This document shows, one piece after another, positions 18,443 through 28,263 of a DNA stretch of 64,000 nt; positions within the stretch are counted from its first letter, which is position 1, and each line of letters begins with the position of its first letter. The translations under genes and the position numbers were made by a program. The stretch comes from CBDCWO01 sp965223405 (lineage in GTDB: Bacteria; Bacteroidota; Bacteroidia; Chitinophagales; Saprospiraceae), in contig CBDCWO010000006.1 of NCBI GenBank assembly GCA_965223405.1, forward strand, positions 62,001-126,000, written 5' to 3'. The notes beneath the pieces were generated by a model. The model saw only the letters and a list, made by a program, of their open reading frames with translations. It made no database searches and had not been told where the DNA came from.

Positions 18443-18736
18443 ATGAGTCATGTCATTAACTTCTTTGTAACCGGGTTACCAATTCGAATTAAAAACAAAA
18501 TATCAATACCAAATACTATTTCCAAGGACATCTCAAATTACAAAACAGTTGGAAAATCAAGTAATACAATTCCCAGATGTCATCACAAAAAGCATTACAG
18601 CTTTTCAAGTATTAGGAATATTTTTTATACAGTCTCAAATTTGAAAGACATTTTCCAGTCGGCTTCCAATACCAAATTGTGGAAATCCCAAGATATACTC
18701 TCAAAATTTGATCATAATCAATCAGTTAATTTTTAA
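18443..18736 (+). CDS. Possible leader ORF of the pst transcript (97 aa)
   Basis: An ATG-started frame of 97 codons fills most of the leader between the predicted pst promoter and pstS, ending 14 bp before the pstS start. The product is Ser/Asn/Ile/Lys-rich and basic, without a signal peptide or recognised domain. The composition is what AT-rich random DNA gives, so it may be chance. Its position wholly inside the leader makes it worth recording. Confidence 0.2.
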   Translation: MSHVINFFVTGLPIRIKNKISIPNTISKDISNYKTVGKSSNTIPRCHHKKHYSFSSIRNIFYTVSNLKDIFQSASNTKLWKSQDILSKFDHNQSVNF

Positions 18737-18750
18737 CTAAATAGACAGCC

Positions 18751-19707
18751 ATGAAAAAGATTATTTTTTTCTTCGTCTGCGCGGTTTCGATTTGGACACT
18801 CACCGGATGTGGTTCAGAAACCCAGAAGAGTGCAGATTCAGTTGTAGAAGCAGGTACCATAAATATTGATGGGTCCAGTACAGTATATCCAATTACAGAG
18901 GCGATAGCGGAGGAGCATCGAAATGTGGCACCCAAGGTCAGAGTTACCATAGGAATATCGGGAACCGGAGGCGGTTTCAAGAAGTTTGCTCGAGGAGAAA
19001 CCGTTATTTCCGATGCTTCCCGGCCAATTAAAAGCAGTGAAGCCGAAGCTTGTAAAGCCAACAATATTGAATATGTGGAATTGACCGTGGCCTATGACGG
19101 TCTGGCAGTAGTAATCAATCCAGGCAATGATTGGGCTACCTCGCTAAATGCGGAAGAACTTAAGAAAATCTGGGAACCGGGTGCACAAGAGACCATTACC
19201 AAGTGGAATCAAGTCAGACCTGAATTTCCAAATGAAAAATTGGTTTTGCTCGGACCCGGTACCGCATCGGGCACCTTTGATTACTTCACAGAGGCCATTG
19301 TTGGCAAGAGTGGTTCCAGCAGGGGCGATTATATGCCCAGCGAGGATGATCACGTATTGGTTCAGGGAGTGGCAGGAGATAAATATGCTCTGGGGTTCTT
19401 TGGTTTGGCCTATTTTCAGGAGAATGCGGATAAACTTAAATTAGTTGCTGTGGATGGTGGCAATGGTCCGGTACTACCTTCAATCGAAACGGTGAAAAAT
19501 GGAAGTTATTCCCCCTTATCCAGACCAATCTTTATCTACGTAAGTAACGAAGGAGCTAAAAGACCTGAAGTAGTCAGTTTTGTTGAGTTTTATCTTCAAG
19601 AAGCGGGAGGTTTGGTAACGGATGTGGGTTATATTCCATTACCAGACAGTGAGTACCAGATACAGCTAGAAAAGTTCAGAGATTTTGTGAAGAAAATCAA
19701 GTCCTAA
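18751..19707 (+). CDS. pstS: Phosphate ABC transporter, substrate-binding lipoprotein PstS
   Basis: This 318-aa high-affinity phosphate-binding lipoprotein has a signal peptide ending LTGCG (Cys about 20). The phosphate-binding segments are recognisable: INIDGSSTVYPITEA near the start of the mature protein, SGTGGGFKKFARGE, and GPGTASGTFDYF. It is the first gene of pstSCAB-phoU and lies behind a four-repeat Pho box. It hands phosphate to the PstCA permease. Confidence 0.96.
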   Translation: MKKIIFFFVCAVSIWTLTGCGSETQKSADSVVEAGTINIDGSSTVYPITEAIAEEHRNVAPKVRVTIGISGTGGGFKKFARGETVISDASRPIKSSEAEACKANNIEYVELTVAYDGLAVVINPGNDWATSLNAEELKKIWEPGAQETITKWNQVRPEFPNEKLVLLGPGTASGTFDYFTEAIVGKSGSSRGDYMPSEDDHVLVQGVAGDKYALGFFGLAYFQENADKLKLVAVDGGNGPVLPSIETVKNGSYSPLSRPIFIYVSNEGAKRPEVVSFVEFYLQEAGGLVTDVGYIPLPDSEYQIQLEKFRDFVKKIKS

Positions 19708-19729
19708 AAAGGATCTATTCCTCCGATCT

Positions 19730-20605
19730 ATGAAGATTAAAGAACGAATTATTGAAGGTGGTTTATGGTTTTCATCTTTGATAACTATTCTAACCACCAT
19801 AGGAATTCTTTGGGTGTTATTATCTCAGTCCATTGTATTTTTTGGCGAAGTATCCCTTATCGAGTTTATTACCGGTACCGAGTGGACTCCCTTGTTTGCT
19901 GTTAAGAAATTCGGTATTTTACCATTGTTAGCAGGTACTGCGCTCACTACCTTTGTTGCAATTAGTGTAGCCTTACCGCTGGGAATCATCATAGCTATTT
20001 ACCTCAGTGAATATGCCAGTCATACCGTGCGCAACATACTCAAACCTATGTTGGAGATTTTGGCTGCTGTTCCTACTGTCGTTTATGGATTCTTTGCCCT
20101 AACTGTAGTAACACCCTACCTAAAGATTCTTTTTCCAGGCCTTTCTACCTTCAACGCACTATCTGCTGGAATGGTCATGGGAGTAATGATCATTCCTATG
20201 GTTTCATCACTCAGCGAGGATGCACTTCACGCCATACCCAACAAGCTAAGAGAAGCATCTTATGGCATGGGAGCAACACGATTTCAGACTGCATTCAGGG
20301 TACTTGTTCCTGCGGCTTCATCTGGAATCGTCGTATCCATTATTTTGGCCATATCAAGAGCAGTTGGAGAAACCATGATTGTAACCATTGCAGCCGGTCA
20401 GCAACCGAATCTAACTTTTAATCCCATGGAAACAGTGGAGACTATTACGGCATATATTGTACAGGTAAGCCTGGGTGATGTCCCCTACGGTTCCATTGAG
20501 TATCGAACTATTTTTGCTGCGGGTCTGACCCTATTCGTCTTTACTTTCATTCTCAATAATATTAGTTTTTACATCAAACGGCGCTATCAGGAGAAGTATG
20601 ATTAA
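19730..20605 (+). CDS. pstC: Phosphate ABC transporter permease PstC
   Basis: This 291-aa inner-membrane permease has six predicted helices. The transporter coupling loop is EASYGMGATRFQTAFRVLVPAASSGI, with SRAVGETMIV in the following helix. It starts 22 bp after pstS and overlaps pstA by 8 bp, so translation is probably coupled. With PstA it forms the phosphate channel. Its placement directly after pstS and its C-type N-terminal region (TGTEWTPLFAVKKFGILPL) identify it as PstC. Confidence 0.95.
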   Translation: MKIKERIIEGGLWFSSLITILTTIGILWVLLSQSIVFFGEVSLIEFITGTEWTPLFAVKKFGILPLLAGTALTTFVAISVALPLGIIIAIYLSEYASHTVRNILKPMLEILAAVPTVVYGFFALTVVTPYLKILFPGLSTFNALSAGMVMGVMIIPMVSSLSEDALHAIPNKLREASYGMGATRFQTAFRVLVPAASSGIVVSIILAISRAVGETMIVTIAAGQQPNLTFNPMETVETITAYIVQVSLGDVPYGSIEYRTIFAAGLTLFVFTFILNNISFYIKRRYQEKYD

Positions 20606-21455
20606 AAGAAGTAATAATAGGATCAAAGATAAACTGTTTCAATACCTCGGTATTTTCAGCACCTCAATCGGGATCATCTTATTAGCTCTTTTTATTGGAA
20701 GTATAATCAAGGATGGCTTGGGTCGCATTGATTGGGATTTTCTTACCAGTCTGCCTTCCCGAAAGGCGGAGAAATCAGGTATTCTAACAGCTTGGGCAGG
20801 TTCGTTATGGTTATTCATTTTAACTGCTCTGATATCCATACCAGTGGGAGTTTCGGCAGGAATATACTTAGAGGAATATGGTAGAAAGAACCGTTTGTCT
20901 TACCTACTTGAGGTAAATATTACCAATCTGGCTGGAGTACCTTCAGTGATCTATGGAATTTTGGGTCTGGAGATATTTGTCCGTACCATGAGGATGGGTG
21001 GAAGTTTGTTGGCCGGCGCATGCACATTAGGTTTGCTAATTTTACCAATCATCATAGTGGCGACGCGTGAAGCGATCAAAGCAGTTCCTTCATCAATAAA
21101 GGAAGCATCTTATGGTATGGGAGCCACCAAGTGGCAAACCATCAGGCATCAAATCCTTCCGGCAGCCGGGGGAGGAATCGCCACCGGAATCATTCTGGCA
21201 CTATCCAGGGCTATCGGAGAAACAGCCCCGGTAATAGTAATTGGAGCTTTGGCATATGTGCCTTTTGTACCAAAAACCCCAATGGATGAATTCACCGTAC
21301 TTCCGATACAAATTTTTAATTGGGTCTCCCGGCCGGATCACGCATTTGTAGTCAATGCAGCCGCCGGTATTATCATACTTTTAGGCGTCACCTTCTTACT
21401 AAATGGTATCGCTGTATATTTTCGACACAGATGGCAGAAAAAAGTGGACTTTTAA
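20598..21455 (+). CDS. pstA: Phosphate ABC transporter permease PstA
   Basis: This 285-aa second permease subunit has six helices and the coupling motif EASYGMGATKWQTIRHQILPAA followed by ALSRAIGETAPVIVIGA, typical of PstA. The PstA-type N-terminus contains DFLTSLPSRKAEKSGI. The start codon lies inside the end of pstC (8-bp overlap) and the stop lies 14 bp before the preferred pstB start. Confidence 0.95.
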   Translation: MIKRSNNRIKDKLFQYLGIFSTSIGIILLALFIGSIIKDGLGRIDWDFLTSLPSRKAEKSGILTAWAGSLWLFILTALISIPVGVSAGIYLEEYGRKNRLSYLLEVNITNLAGVPSVIYGILGLEIFVRTMRMGGSLLAGACTLGLLILPIIIVATREAIKAVPSSIKEASYGMGATKWQTIRHQILPAAGGGIATGIILALSRAIGETAPVIVIGALAYVPFVPKTPMDEFTVLPIQIFNWVSRPDHAFVVNAAAGIIILLGVTFLLNGIAVYFRHRWQKKVDF

Positions 21456-21469
21456 GGCAAGAAAACATC

Positions 21470-22252
21470 ATGAACCAACAATTGGATCTAGAACAGAAAA
21501 CACCAAAACTGAGAACAGAAGAGGTCAATGTCTATTATGGAGAGAAAAAAGTGATTGACCAGGTTTCTCTTTCGATTCCAGAGAAAAGTGTAACTGCCTT
21601 TATCGGCCCCTCGGGTTGTGGAAAATCTACATTTCTCCGCTTATTCAATCGAATGAACGATTACATTTCCGTATTCCGTAAAGAAGGAAATGTAATGATT
21701 GACGAGAAAGATATTTATCACCCTTCTATTAAGGTTGAAGAACTAAGGAAAATGGTAGGTATGGTTTTTCAAAAACCGAATCCCTTTCCCAAGTCTATTT
21801 TTGAAAATATAGCTTATGGATTAAAGATACAGGGTATTAAAGATAAAAAGGTGTTAAAAGAGGCTGTTGAATCTTCTCTTAAAGCAGCTGCATTATGGGA
21901 TGAAGTGAAAGATCAATTGCACCATTCCGCGCTAGCTTTATCAGGAGGACAGCAACAGCGAATCTGTATCGCCCGAGCTTTAGCTGTAAAACCCTCGGTT
22001 TTGCTCATGGATGAGCCGGCCTCCGCATTAGATCCTATAGCTACGGCAAAAATTGAAGAATTGATTCATCAATTAAAGGATAATTACACGATAGTAATTG
22101 TAACACATAATATGCAACAGGCTGGAAGAGTAAGTGATAAAACCGCATTTTTTTATCTTGGAAAACTCATTGAATATAGTGAAACTAAAAGCTTGTTTAC
22201 CAATCCGCAAAACGAGTTAACCGAAAACTACATCACCGGAAGATTTGGCTAA
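21470..22252 (+). CDS. pstB: Phosphate ABC transporter ATPase PstB
   Basis: This 260-aa ATPase energises phosphate uptake. It shows Walker A GPSGCGKST, the Q-loop MVFQKPNPFP, the signature LSGGQQQR, Walker B VLLMDEP and an H-loop VTHNM. The frame is open back into pstA, with further possible starts at 21320 and 21431. The ATG at 21470 is preferred because it gives the usual PstB length and does not overlap pstA. Confidence 0.96.
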   Translation: MNQQLDLEQKTPKLRTEEVNVYYGEKKVIDQVSLSIPEKSVTAFIGPSGCGKSTFLRLFNRMNDYISVFRKEGNVMIDEKDIYHPSIKVEELRKMVGMVFQKPNPFPKSIFENIAYGLKIQGIKDKKVLKEAVESSLKAAALWDEVKDQLHHSALALSGGQQQRICIARALAVKPSVLLMDEPASALDPIATAKIEELIHQLKDNYTIVIVTHNMQQAGRVSDKTAFFYLGKLIEYSETKSLFTNPQNELTENYITGRFG

Positions 22253-22288
22253 AAAGTGTTTTATTAAATTTAACAAATTGATTTATAG

Positions 22289-23065
22289 ATGGAAAAACTA
22301 AATCAAACTAACCTGGAAAGAGAACTTAGTCAACTCAAAGCTGACATTCTGGATATGATGAAGTTGGTTTCTTCTCAGTTGGAAAAAGCAGAAAATGCCT
22401 TCGTAAATGTGGATGTGGGATTGGCAAAAGAAGTTCATTGTTTTGAAAAACATGTTGATGCCGCAGATCTGAATTTAGACAAAGACTGTGAAAACCTAAT
22501 CGCATTATACAATCCGGTGGCCAGTGATCTAAGATTGATTTTAGCCTCCATTAAGATCATCTCTCATCTGGAAAGAGTGGGAGATCATGCCGATAAAATA
22601 GTTAGGTACGTACGTAAAAAACAAATCAAGAATCCTTACAAAAGAAGTTTACTAGAAGCAGTTAAGCTAGAGACTTTGTTTGACAATGCCAAGGATATGA
22701 TGGAAATTGCCATACAAGCATTTAATGACGAAGGCCTATCCCAATGGTCATCTTCTCTACCTGGCCCGGGAGGTATTTAAAATGGATAACACTATGAATG
22801 AGATCTATTCGGATGCCATCAATCAAATGCAGGCCTATCCCAATGAAAAAAACACCCAGAAATCTCATCTTCTCTACCTCTTCTCTGTAATCAATAAGTT
22901 GGCTTCTCACAAAGGGAACGAGTGGGTGACCTGGCAAAAAATATAGCCGAGGAAACCATATTTTTCCTGGAAGCCAAGGTACTTAAACATAAAAAAGTGA
23001 AAAAATTGAAGCAATCTTTCAATCCTGTTTCGAAATCTCTTAAAGATCCACCAGATCTAACTTGA
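22289..23065 (+). pseudogene. phoU: phoU, disrupted by two small insertions
   Basis: The first frame encodes a normal PhoU N-terminal half, with NPVASDLRLILASIKIISHLERVGDHADKI, then breaks after AFNDEG. PhoU sequence resumes in a second frame (LAREVFKMDNTMNEIYSDAI up to LLYLFSVINKL) and again in a third (RVGDLAKNIAEETIFFLEAK...), ending at TGA 23063-23065. Removing 28 nt from about 22733-22760 and 14 nt from about 22902-22915 restores one open frame with the full PhoU pattern. The 28-nt insert is a shortened copy of a segment about 100 bp downstream. PhoU normally damps Pst transport and PhoR signalling, so its loss would tend to derepress the Pho regulon. An assembly artefact is possible. 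Confidence 0.85.
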
Positions 23066-23495
23066 TCCAAAAAATAACATCCGCTATAACCCGGCACAAT
23101 TTAACTATTACCCTTGTGCTTCAAGAACTAGATTATGATAATCCGTTTAAATAGTCTAAGTTATGCCAGGGACCGATTTAGGATTTAGTGAAAGTCGTTT
23201 AGAAAGTGAGCGTCTGATAGATATACTAAGCAAAAATTTAAAGGTTAAGCCTCGCACTTATCGAAGGATTGATTATTTAAGATCCGCACCGCTTTTAAGT
23301 ATATTTATGTAAATTAAAGAACCAAAAGACTATCTCACCGAGATTGGATGGTTAAACCAATTCTTAATTGAATGTATAAATCTGGTTTTAACTTCATATT
23401 AATTCGTCGGATTACATGCCTAAATGCCTCTGGAAATAACGGAGTTGTTATAAAACACTGTTTGTACACTTTTTTTGGATTGGCCCTATTTTTAA
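23066..23495. other. Intergenic region after phoU, possible 49-aa ORF
   Basis: These 430 bases hold no recognised gene. An ATG frame at 23163-23312 encodes 49 aa with a charged, helix-like sequence (SESRLESERLIDILSKN, KPRTYRRIDYL), which is more protein-like than the surroundings. No homologue is recognised and no ribosome site is evident. No terminator was found after phoU. Confidence 0.3.
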
Positions 23496-26400
23496 TTGGT
23501 GCTTGGTGCTTGTGATGCAAAATATCAAAAACCATTGATAGCACAACAGGATAAAATTCCGGATATAGTTGACTACAATCTACACATTAAACCGATTCTT
23601 TCAGACCGTTGTTTTTCTTGTCATGGCCCAGATAAAAATAGCCGGAAAGCAGGATTAATTCTATATACATCTGAAGGGGCCTATGCGGAGTTAGAAGAAA
23701 ACCCAGGTCACTATGCCATTGTGCCAGGGAACATCGATAAAAGTGAAGTATACTTTCGGATCATGAATAAGGATACTGAAGTTATGATGCCTCCGCCTGA
23801 GTCCAATTTGGAATTGAATGATGATGAACGAACTCTCATCTCGAAATGGATCCGGCAAGGTGCTGTATACAAACCTCATTGGTCGTTTATTCCGGTTGAA
23901 AAACCAATCCCTCCGACTGTTCAAAACAGTAAGTGGATTTCAAACCCAATAGATAATTTCATTTTGGCCAAGATGGAATCCTTGGGATTAGAACCGGAAG
24001 CAAGGGCATCCCGGGAAAAGTTAATTAGAAGGGTAACTTTTGACCTTACCGGACTACCTCCTTCGCTAGCTGAAATCGATAGTTTTCTTAACGATAATGA
24101 AAGTGATGCCTATGAGAAAGTAGTAGATAGACTATTGAACTCTGTTTCTTATTCGGAGCAAATGACTTCCAGATGGTTAGATATTTCCAGGTATGCAGAT
24201 TCACATGGATATCAAGTTGATTTCTACAGATCCATGTGGCCCTGGCGCGACTGGGTTCTCGAATCATACCATAATAACAGGCCATTTGATGAATTTCTCA
24301 CCTGGCAACTAGCCGGAGATTTACTCCCTGAGGCAACTTATGAACAAAAACTAGCTACCGGATTTAACCGCAACCATAGTATCAATTTAGAAGGAGGCAT
24401 CATCAAAGAAGAGTTCAGGGTAGAATATGTAGCCGACCGAACCAATACGCTAGGCACTGCTGTACTGGGCCTGACTTTGGAATGCGCCAGATGCCATGAC
24501 CATAAATATGATCCTATATCACAAAATGAATATTATCAATTATACAGTTTTTTCAATAGCGTTCCTCAAGCAGGAGGAACCCGGCATGCCCCTGGCCCTT
24601 CAGTAACATATCCAGAAAAGAAACTTAACGAGCTCAGAAATTATCTCGCAAATGTGAAGAGTATTCAAAGACTTAAGTTAGAAGATCGAAAAAAAGTATT
24701 ACATGCTGACCCGTTTAAGGATAAGCATTTTGTTTCCTGGGTGGATCGACATAAAAAAGGCCAAAAAAGTAAAAAGATACCGAATCCTACTTCTCATTTC
24801 TCCTTTGACAATTTTGACAGCACGTCAACACTCTCGACTTCTAACAACAAGAATGTTTTCAAATCAACTAAAAATATTGAGCCCAAACCTGGGAAATATG
24901 CTGCCGGGCTCTTTATTGAAAATGGCCACTTTCGTTTAGGTCAACACCAATTTATCAATACAAAGCAACCATTTTCTATTTCATTCTGGTTTTTTAACAA
25001 CTACTACTTGAGTAGGAATGTAATCCTGTCTAAAGTTGATCCAGTAACAGGGAAAGGGTTCAAAATTGAAATAGACTTCGAGTATATTAATATCTACTTC
25101 CAAAATTCTAAAAACCAGATCTCTAAAAAATTGGTTTCCAAAGAAATAATTCCGGATCTGGAATGGACACACCTGGTGATTACCTATGATGGTTCTGGAT
25201 CTACTGGCGGATTGTCCTTATTTGTGAACGGCACGGCAATGGAACTGGTTGGTGAAAAAACATCTCCATCCCCAATTCCCAAATATGCACCGTTAATTAT
25301 TGCCCCTAATGGACTTTCAGGTTCCGGTATCGACGAGCTTTCACTTTATAATCAAAAATTAAATGCGCATGACATAAAGATCGCATTTCAGCACAATCCT
25401 ATCGATGTACTATTAAATTTAAGCTTTGACAACCTCGAGGAAGTTGAGCAAAGGCGGATTGTTGACCATTATCTTTTTCATGAAGACCGTGTCTTTAGAA
25501 CTGCCTTACGCAACCTGGAAGCAGTAAAGTATAAGCATTTGGATATACCATCGAAAGGTGATTTAAGAATTATGACCATGGCCGAAATGGCTGAGCCCAG
25601 GAAAACTTACGTCCTTAACCGCGGTGCATATGATGCTCCGGGGGAAGAAGTTACACATGGAACGCCAAAGTCAATTTTAGAATTTAATGATTCCCTTCCA
25701 ACTAACCGTTTGGGTCTAGCGAAATGGCTCTTCGATCCAAAAAATCCATTAACATCCAGGGTTACCATCAATCGCTATTGGCAATATATTTTTGGTCGAG
25801 GTATTGTAAAGACCATGGAGGATTTTGGAAATCAGGGAGCATTACCTTCACATCCTGAATTATTGGATTGGTTGGCCGCTACTTTCATGGATACCGGGTG
25901 GGATACAAGAGGAATGATCAAACTAATGGTCATGTCCTCCACTTACCAACAGAGCTCTACTGCCGACAACACAAAAAGAAATATTGACCCCGAAAATATT
26001 TACCTTGCCCGAGGAACACGATATCGTATGTCTGGCGAAATGATTCGTGACCAGGCACTGGCAGCCAGTGGATTGTTGAATAGGAAGATAGGTGGACCGG
26101 GGGTCAGACCATATCAACCGGAAAAATTATGGAGCAGTGTAACTGCTGTAGGTGGTGGACCTTTAGCCAAATATATTCTTGATATTAGTGAAGATCTTTA
26201 TCGACGAAGTCTATACACATTTTGGAAACGAACGGTCCCGTCTCCCTCCATGATAACTTTTGATGCCGCCACCAGAGACAATTGTAGTATAAGCCGACAA
26301 AATACCAATACACCTTTGCAAGCATTGGTTTTGCTAAACGGCCCTCAATATATGGAAGCTGCGAGGGTGATGGCTCAAAACATTATGCTTAAGAATCAGT

Positions 26401-26654
26401 CTATCAAAGGAAATATCACCGAAAGCTTCAGAAGATTAACAAGTAGAAAACCCGATAAGAATGAAGTAGAAATATTGGAACAGGTCTACATGGATAACCT
26501 AAATAATTTCATTCAATATCCAGACCTTATTCCTAAATTATTGACCATTGGAGATCATTTCTATGATGAATCATTAGCTCAGAATGAACTAGCCGCACTA
26601 ACTATGACCATTAGCACCATCTTAAATCTGGATGAAACCATATCGAAAGAATAA
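23496..26654 (+). CDS. PSD1-type cytochrome c protein with DUF1549, LamG-like and DUF1553 domains
   Basis: This protein of about 1050 aa has the Planctomycete-type layout. A PSD1 c-type heme domain (CFSCH near 38) is followed by DUF1549 (about 150-340, with a second CARCH near 328). A concanavalin/LamG-like insert occupies about 430-640, and DUF1553 (about 715-1020) has NRYWQYIFGRGIVKT and NTPLQALVLLN. It is translationally close to a DUF1501 gene (2-bp gap), its standard partner. The family is exported, probably for redox chemistry on polysaccharides, but its biochemistry is unproven. The N-terminus is odd: the frame can start only at TTG or GTG just before a lipobox-like LGAC, and a 7-nt tandem duplication (TTGGTGC twice) separates it from a hydrophobic signal segment in another frame. 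Confidence 0.9.
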   Translation: MVLGACDAKYQKPLIAQQDKIPDIVDYNLHIKPILSDRCFSCHGPDKNSRKAGLILYTSEGAYAELEENPGHYAIVPGNIDKSEVYFRIMNKDTEVMMPPPESNLELNDDERTLISKWIRQGAVYKPHWSFIPVEKPIPPTVQNSKWISNPIDNFILAKMESLGLEPEARASREKLIRRVTFDLTGLPPSLAEIDSFLNDNESDAYEKVVDRLLNSVSYSEQMTSRWLDISRYADSHGYQVDFYRSMWPWRDWVLESYHNNRPFDEFLTWQLAGDLLPEATYEQKLATGFNRNHSINLEGGIIKEEFRVEYVADRTNTLGTAVLGLTLECARCHDHKYDPISQNEYYQLYSFFNSVPQAGGTRHAPGPSVTYPEKKLNELRNYLANVKSIQRLKLEDRKKVLHADPFKDKHFVSWVDRHKKGQKSKKIPNPTSHFSFDNFDSTSTLSTSNNKNVFKSTKNIEPKPGKYAAGLFIENGHFRLGQHQFINTKQPFSISFWFFNNYYLSRNVILSKVDPVTGKGFKIEIDFEYINIYFQNSKNQISKKLVSKEIIPDLEWTHLVITYDGSGSTGGLSLFVNGTAMELVGEKTSPSPIPKYAPLIIAPNGLSGSGIDELSLYNQKLNAHDIKIAFQHNPIDVLLNLSFDNLEEVEQRRIVDHYLFHEDRVFRTALRNLEAVKYKHLDIPSKGDLRIMTMAEMAEPRKTYVLNRGAYDAPGEEVTHGTPKSILEFNDSLPTNRLGLAKWLFDPKNPLTSRVTINRYWQYIFGRGIVKTMEDFGNQGALPSHPELLDWLAATFMDTGWDTRGMIKLMVMSSTYQQSSTADNTKRNIDPENIYLARGTRYRMSGEMIRDQALAASGLLNRKIGGPGVRPYQPEKLWSSVTAVGGGPLAKYILDISEDLYRRSLYTFWKRTVPSPSMITFDAATRDNCSISRQNTNTPLQALVLLNGPQYMEAARVMAQNIMLKNQSIKGNITESFRRLTSRKPDKNEVEILEQVYMDNLNNFIQYPDLIPKLLTIGDHFYDESLAQNELAALTMTISTILNLDETISKE

Positions 26655-26656
26655 GC

Positions 26657-28129
26657 ATGAATCAATTTCAACAACATCTAAAGCAGCTGAGTCGGCGTGA
26701 ATTTCTTTCCAAGTCAAGTTTAGGATTAGGAACTTTGTCTTTGGCGACTCTAATTCATGGATGTGGACCAACCAATTTATCAGGATCGAAAAGCCTGGAT
26801 AGTGTTAATTCTCCTACCCTGCAAGTAAAACACTTTGCACCAAAAGTAAACAGGATTATTTATTTGTTCCAAAGTGGTGCCCCTTCGCAAATAGAACTCT
26901 TCGATAACAAACCTTTACTAAGAAAGATGTTTGGAGAAGAGTTACCTGCATCAGTGAGAATGGGTCAGAGATTAACCGGAATGACCTCTGGACAGAAATC
27001 ATTTCCGATGGCCGGGTCCTATTTCAATTTCAGCCAACGGGGACAAAGTGGGACATGGATCAGTGAAGCTTTACCTTATATCGGGGAAATTGCGGATGAA
27101 ATATGCGTTATTAAAAGTGTGCATACTGAAGCCATCAATCATGGTCCGGCCACTTCCTATTTACAAACTGGACACCAACAACCCGGGAGACCGTCTATTG
27201 GCTCCTGGTTGAGTTATGGACTGGGAAGTTTAAACGACAATTTACCCACCTTCTGTGTATTGCTTTCAAGGGGATCAGGTCGCCCAAATGCACAACCTCT
27301 CTATGCACGACTTTGGGGTAATGGATTCCTTCCCTCCATGCATCAGGGAGTGCAATTCAGGTCCGGAGCTGATCCAGTTCTCTATCTGAATGATTTACCA
27401 GGTATTACCAAGCAGACCAGAAGGAAAATGTTGGATCAAATCGCCACTTTAAATCTCGCGAGGTATGACGAAAAAGGAGACTCTGAAATATTGACCCGGA
27501 TTTCGCAATATGAGATGGCCTTCCGAATGCAAACTTCCGTACCTGAGACAATGGATATCGCCAAAGAACCAGATCATATTTTTGAAATGTATGGACCAGA
27601 CTCTCGCACTCCGGGTACTTATGCTGCCAATTGCATTCTCGCCAGAAGGATGGCTGAAAAAAATGTTCGTTTTATTCAGCTTTACCATATGGGTTGGGAT
27701 CAGCATGATAATTTGCCCATAGCATTAAGCAAGCAGTGCAAGGACGTAGATCAACCCACTGCCGCCCTCATTAAAGATCTAAAACAACGGGGATTGTTGG
27801 ATGATACATTGGTAGTCTGGGGTGGTGAATTTGGCCGGACAAATTATTGCCAAGGTAGGCTGACTCCAGAAAATTATGGTAGGGATCATCATCCTCGCTG
27901 TTTTAGCATCTTTCTAGCTGGAGGTGGGATAAAACCGGGTATCACCTTCGGTGAAACGGACGATTTTAGCTACAATGTTATCAAGGATCCCGTCCATATT
28001 CATGATTTCCAAGCTACAATGATGCACTTATTAGGAATCGATCATGAAAGATTTACCTATAAACACCAGGGACGCCGATACCGGTTAACTGATGTAAGTG
28101 GAAAAGTGGTGAAAGGCATTCTTGCTTAG
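26657..28129 (+). CDS. DUF1501 protein with Tat signal, partner of the PSD1 protein
   Basis: This 490-aa protein of the alkaline-phosphatase-like DUF1501 family has an N-terminal twin-arginine signal (SRREFLSKSSLG) running into a lipobox-like IHGCG. Family motifs are YLFQSGAPSQIELFD, MGWDQHDNLP, WGGEFGRTNYCQG, GRDHHP and the C-terminal HIHDFQATMMHLLGIDHERFTY. It follows the PSD1 gene by 2 bp, so the two are co-transcribed and probably interact outside the cytoplasm. Enzymatic activity is not established for the family. Confidence 0.93.
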   Translation: MNQFQQHLKQLSRREFLSKSSLGLGTLSLATLIHGCGPTNLSGSKSLDSVNSPTLQVKHFAPKVNRIIYLFQSGAPSQIELFDNKPLLRKMFGEELPASVRMGQRLTGMTSGQKSFPMAGSYFNFSQRGQSGTWISEALPYIGEIADEICVIKSVHTEAINHGPATSYLQTGHQQPGRPSIGSWLSYGLGSLNDNLPTFCVLLSRGSGRPNAQPLYARLWGNGFLPSMHQGVQFRSGADPVLYLNDLPGITKQTRRKMLDQIATLNLARYDEKGDSEILTRISQYEMAFRMQTSVPETMDIAKEPDHIFEMYGPDSRTPGTYAANCILARRMAEKNVRFIQLYHMGWDQHDNLPIALSKQCKDVDQPTAALIKDLKQRGLLDDTLVVWGGEFGRTNYCQGRLTPENYGRDHHPRCFSIFLAGGGIKPGITFGETDDFSYNVIKDPVHIHDFQATMMHLLGIDHERFTYKHQGRRYRLTDVSGKVVKGILA

Positions 28130-28163
28130 GCTCAAGATCCAGATTGGAAATTCACTGCATTAA

Positions 28164-28259
28164 TCAGCTAAATCATGTATTTTTGAATAGTTTTAGCTGG
28201 ATATAGTTTTCTATTGTTAGCTAAATCTAATGATTTTTCAAACATTCAGCTGGATATAA
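28164..28259. repeat. Two-unit direct repeat upstream of the ATPase remnant
   Basis: Two related units (28164-28205 and 28217-28259) each begin with AGCTAAATC, contain TTTTT, and end with AGCTGGATATA. They lie immediately before the start codon of a decayed ATPase gene. They could be an old operator or a repeat associated with this gene family. Confidence 0.5.
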
Positions 28260-28263
28260 ATTG

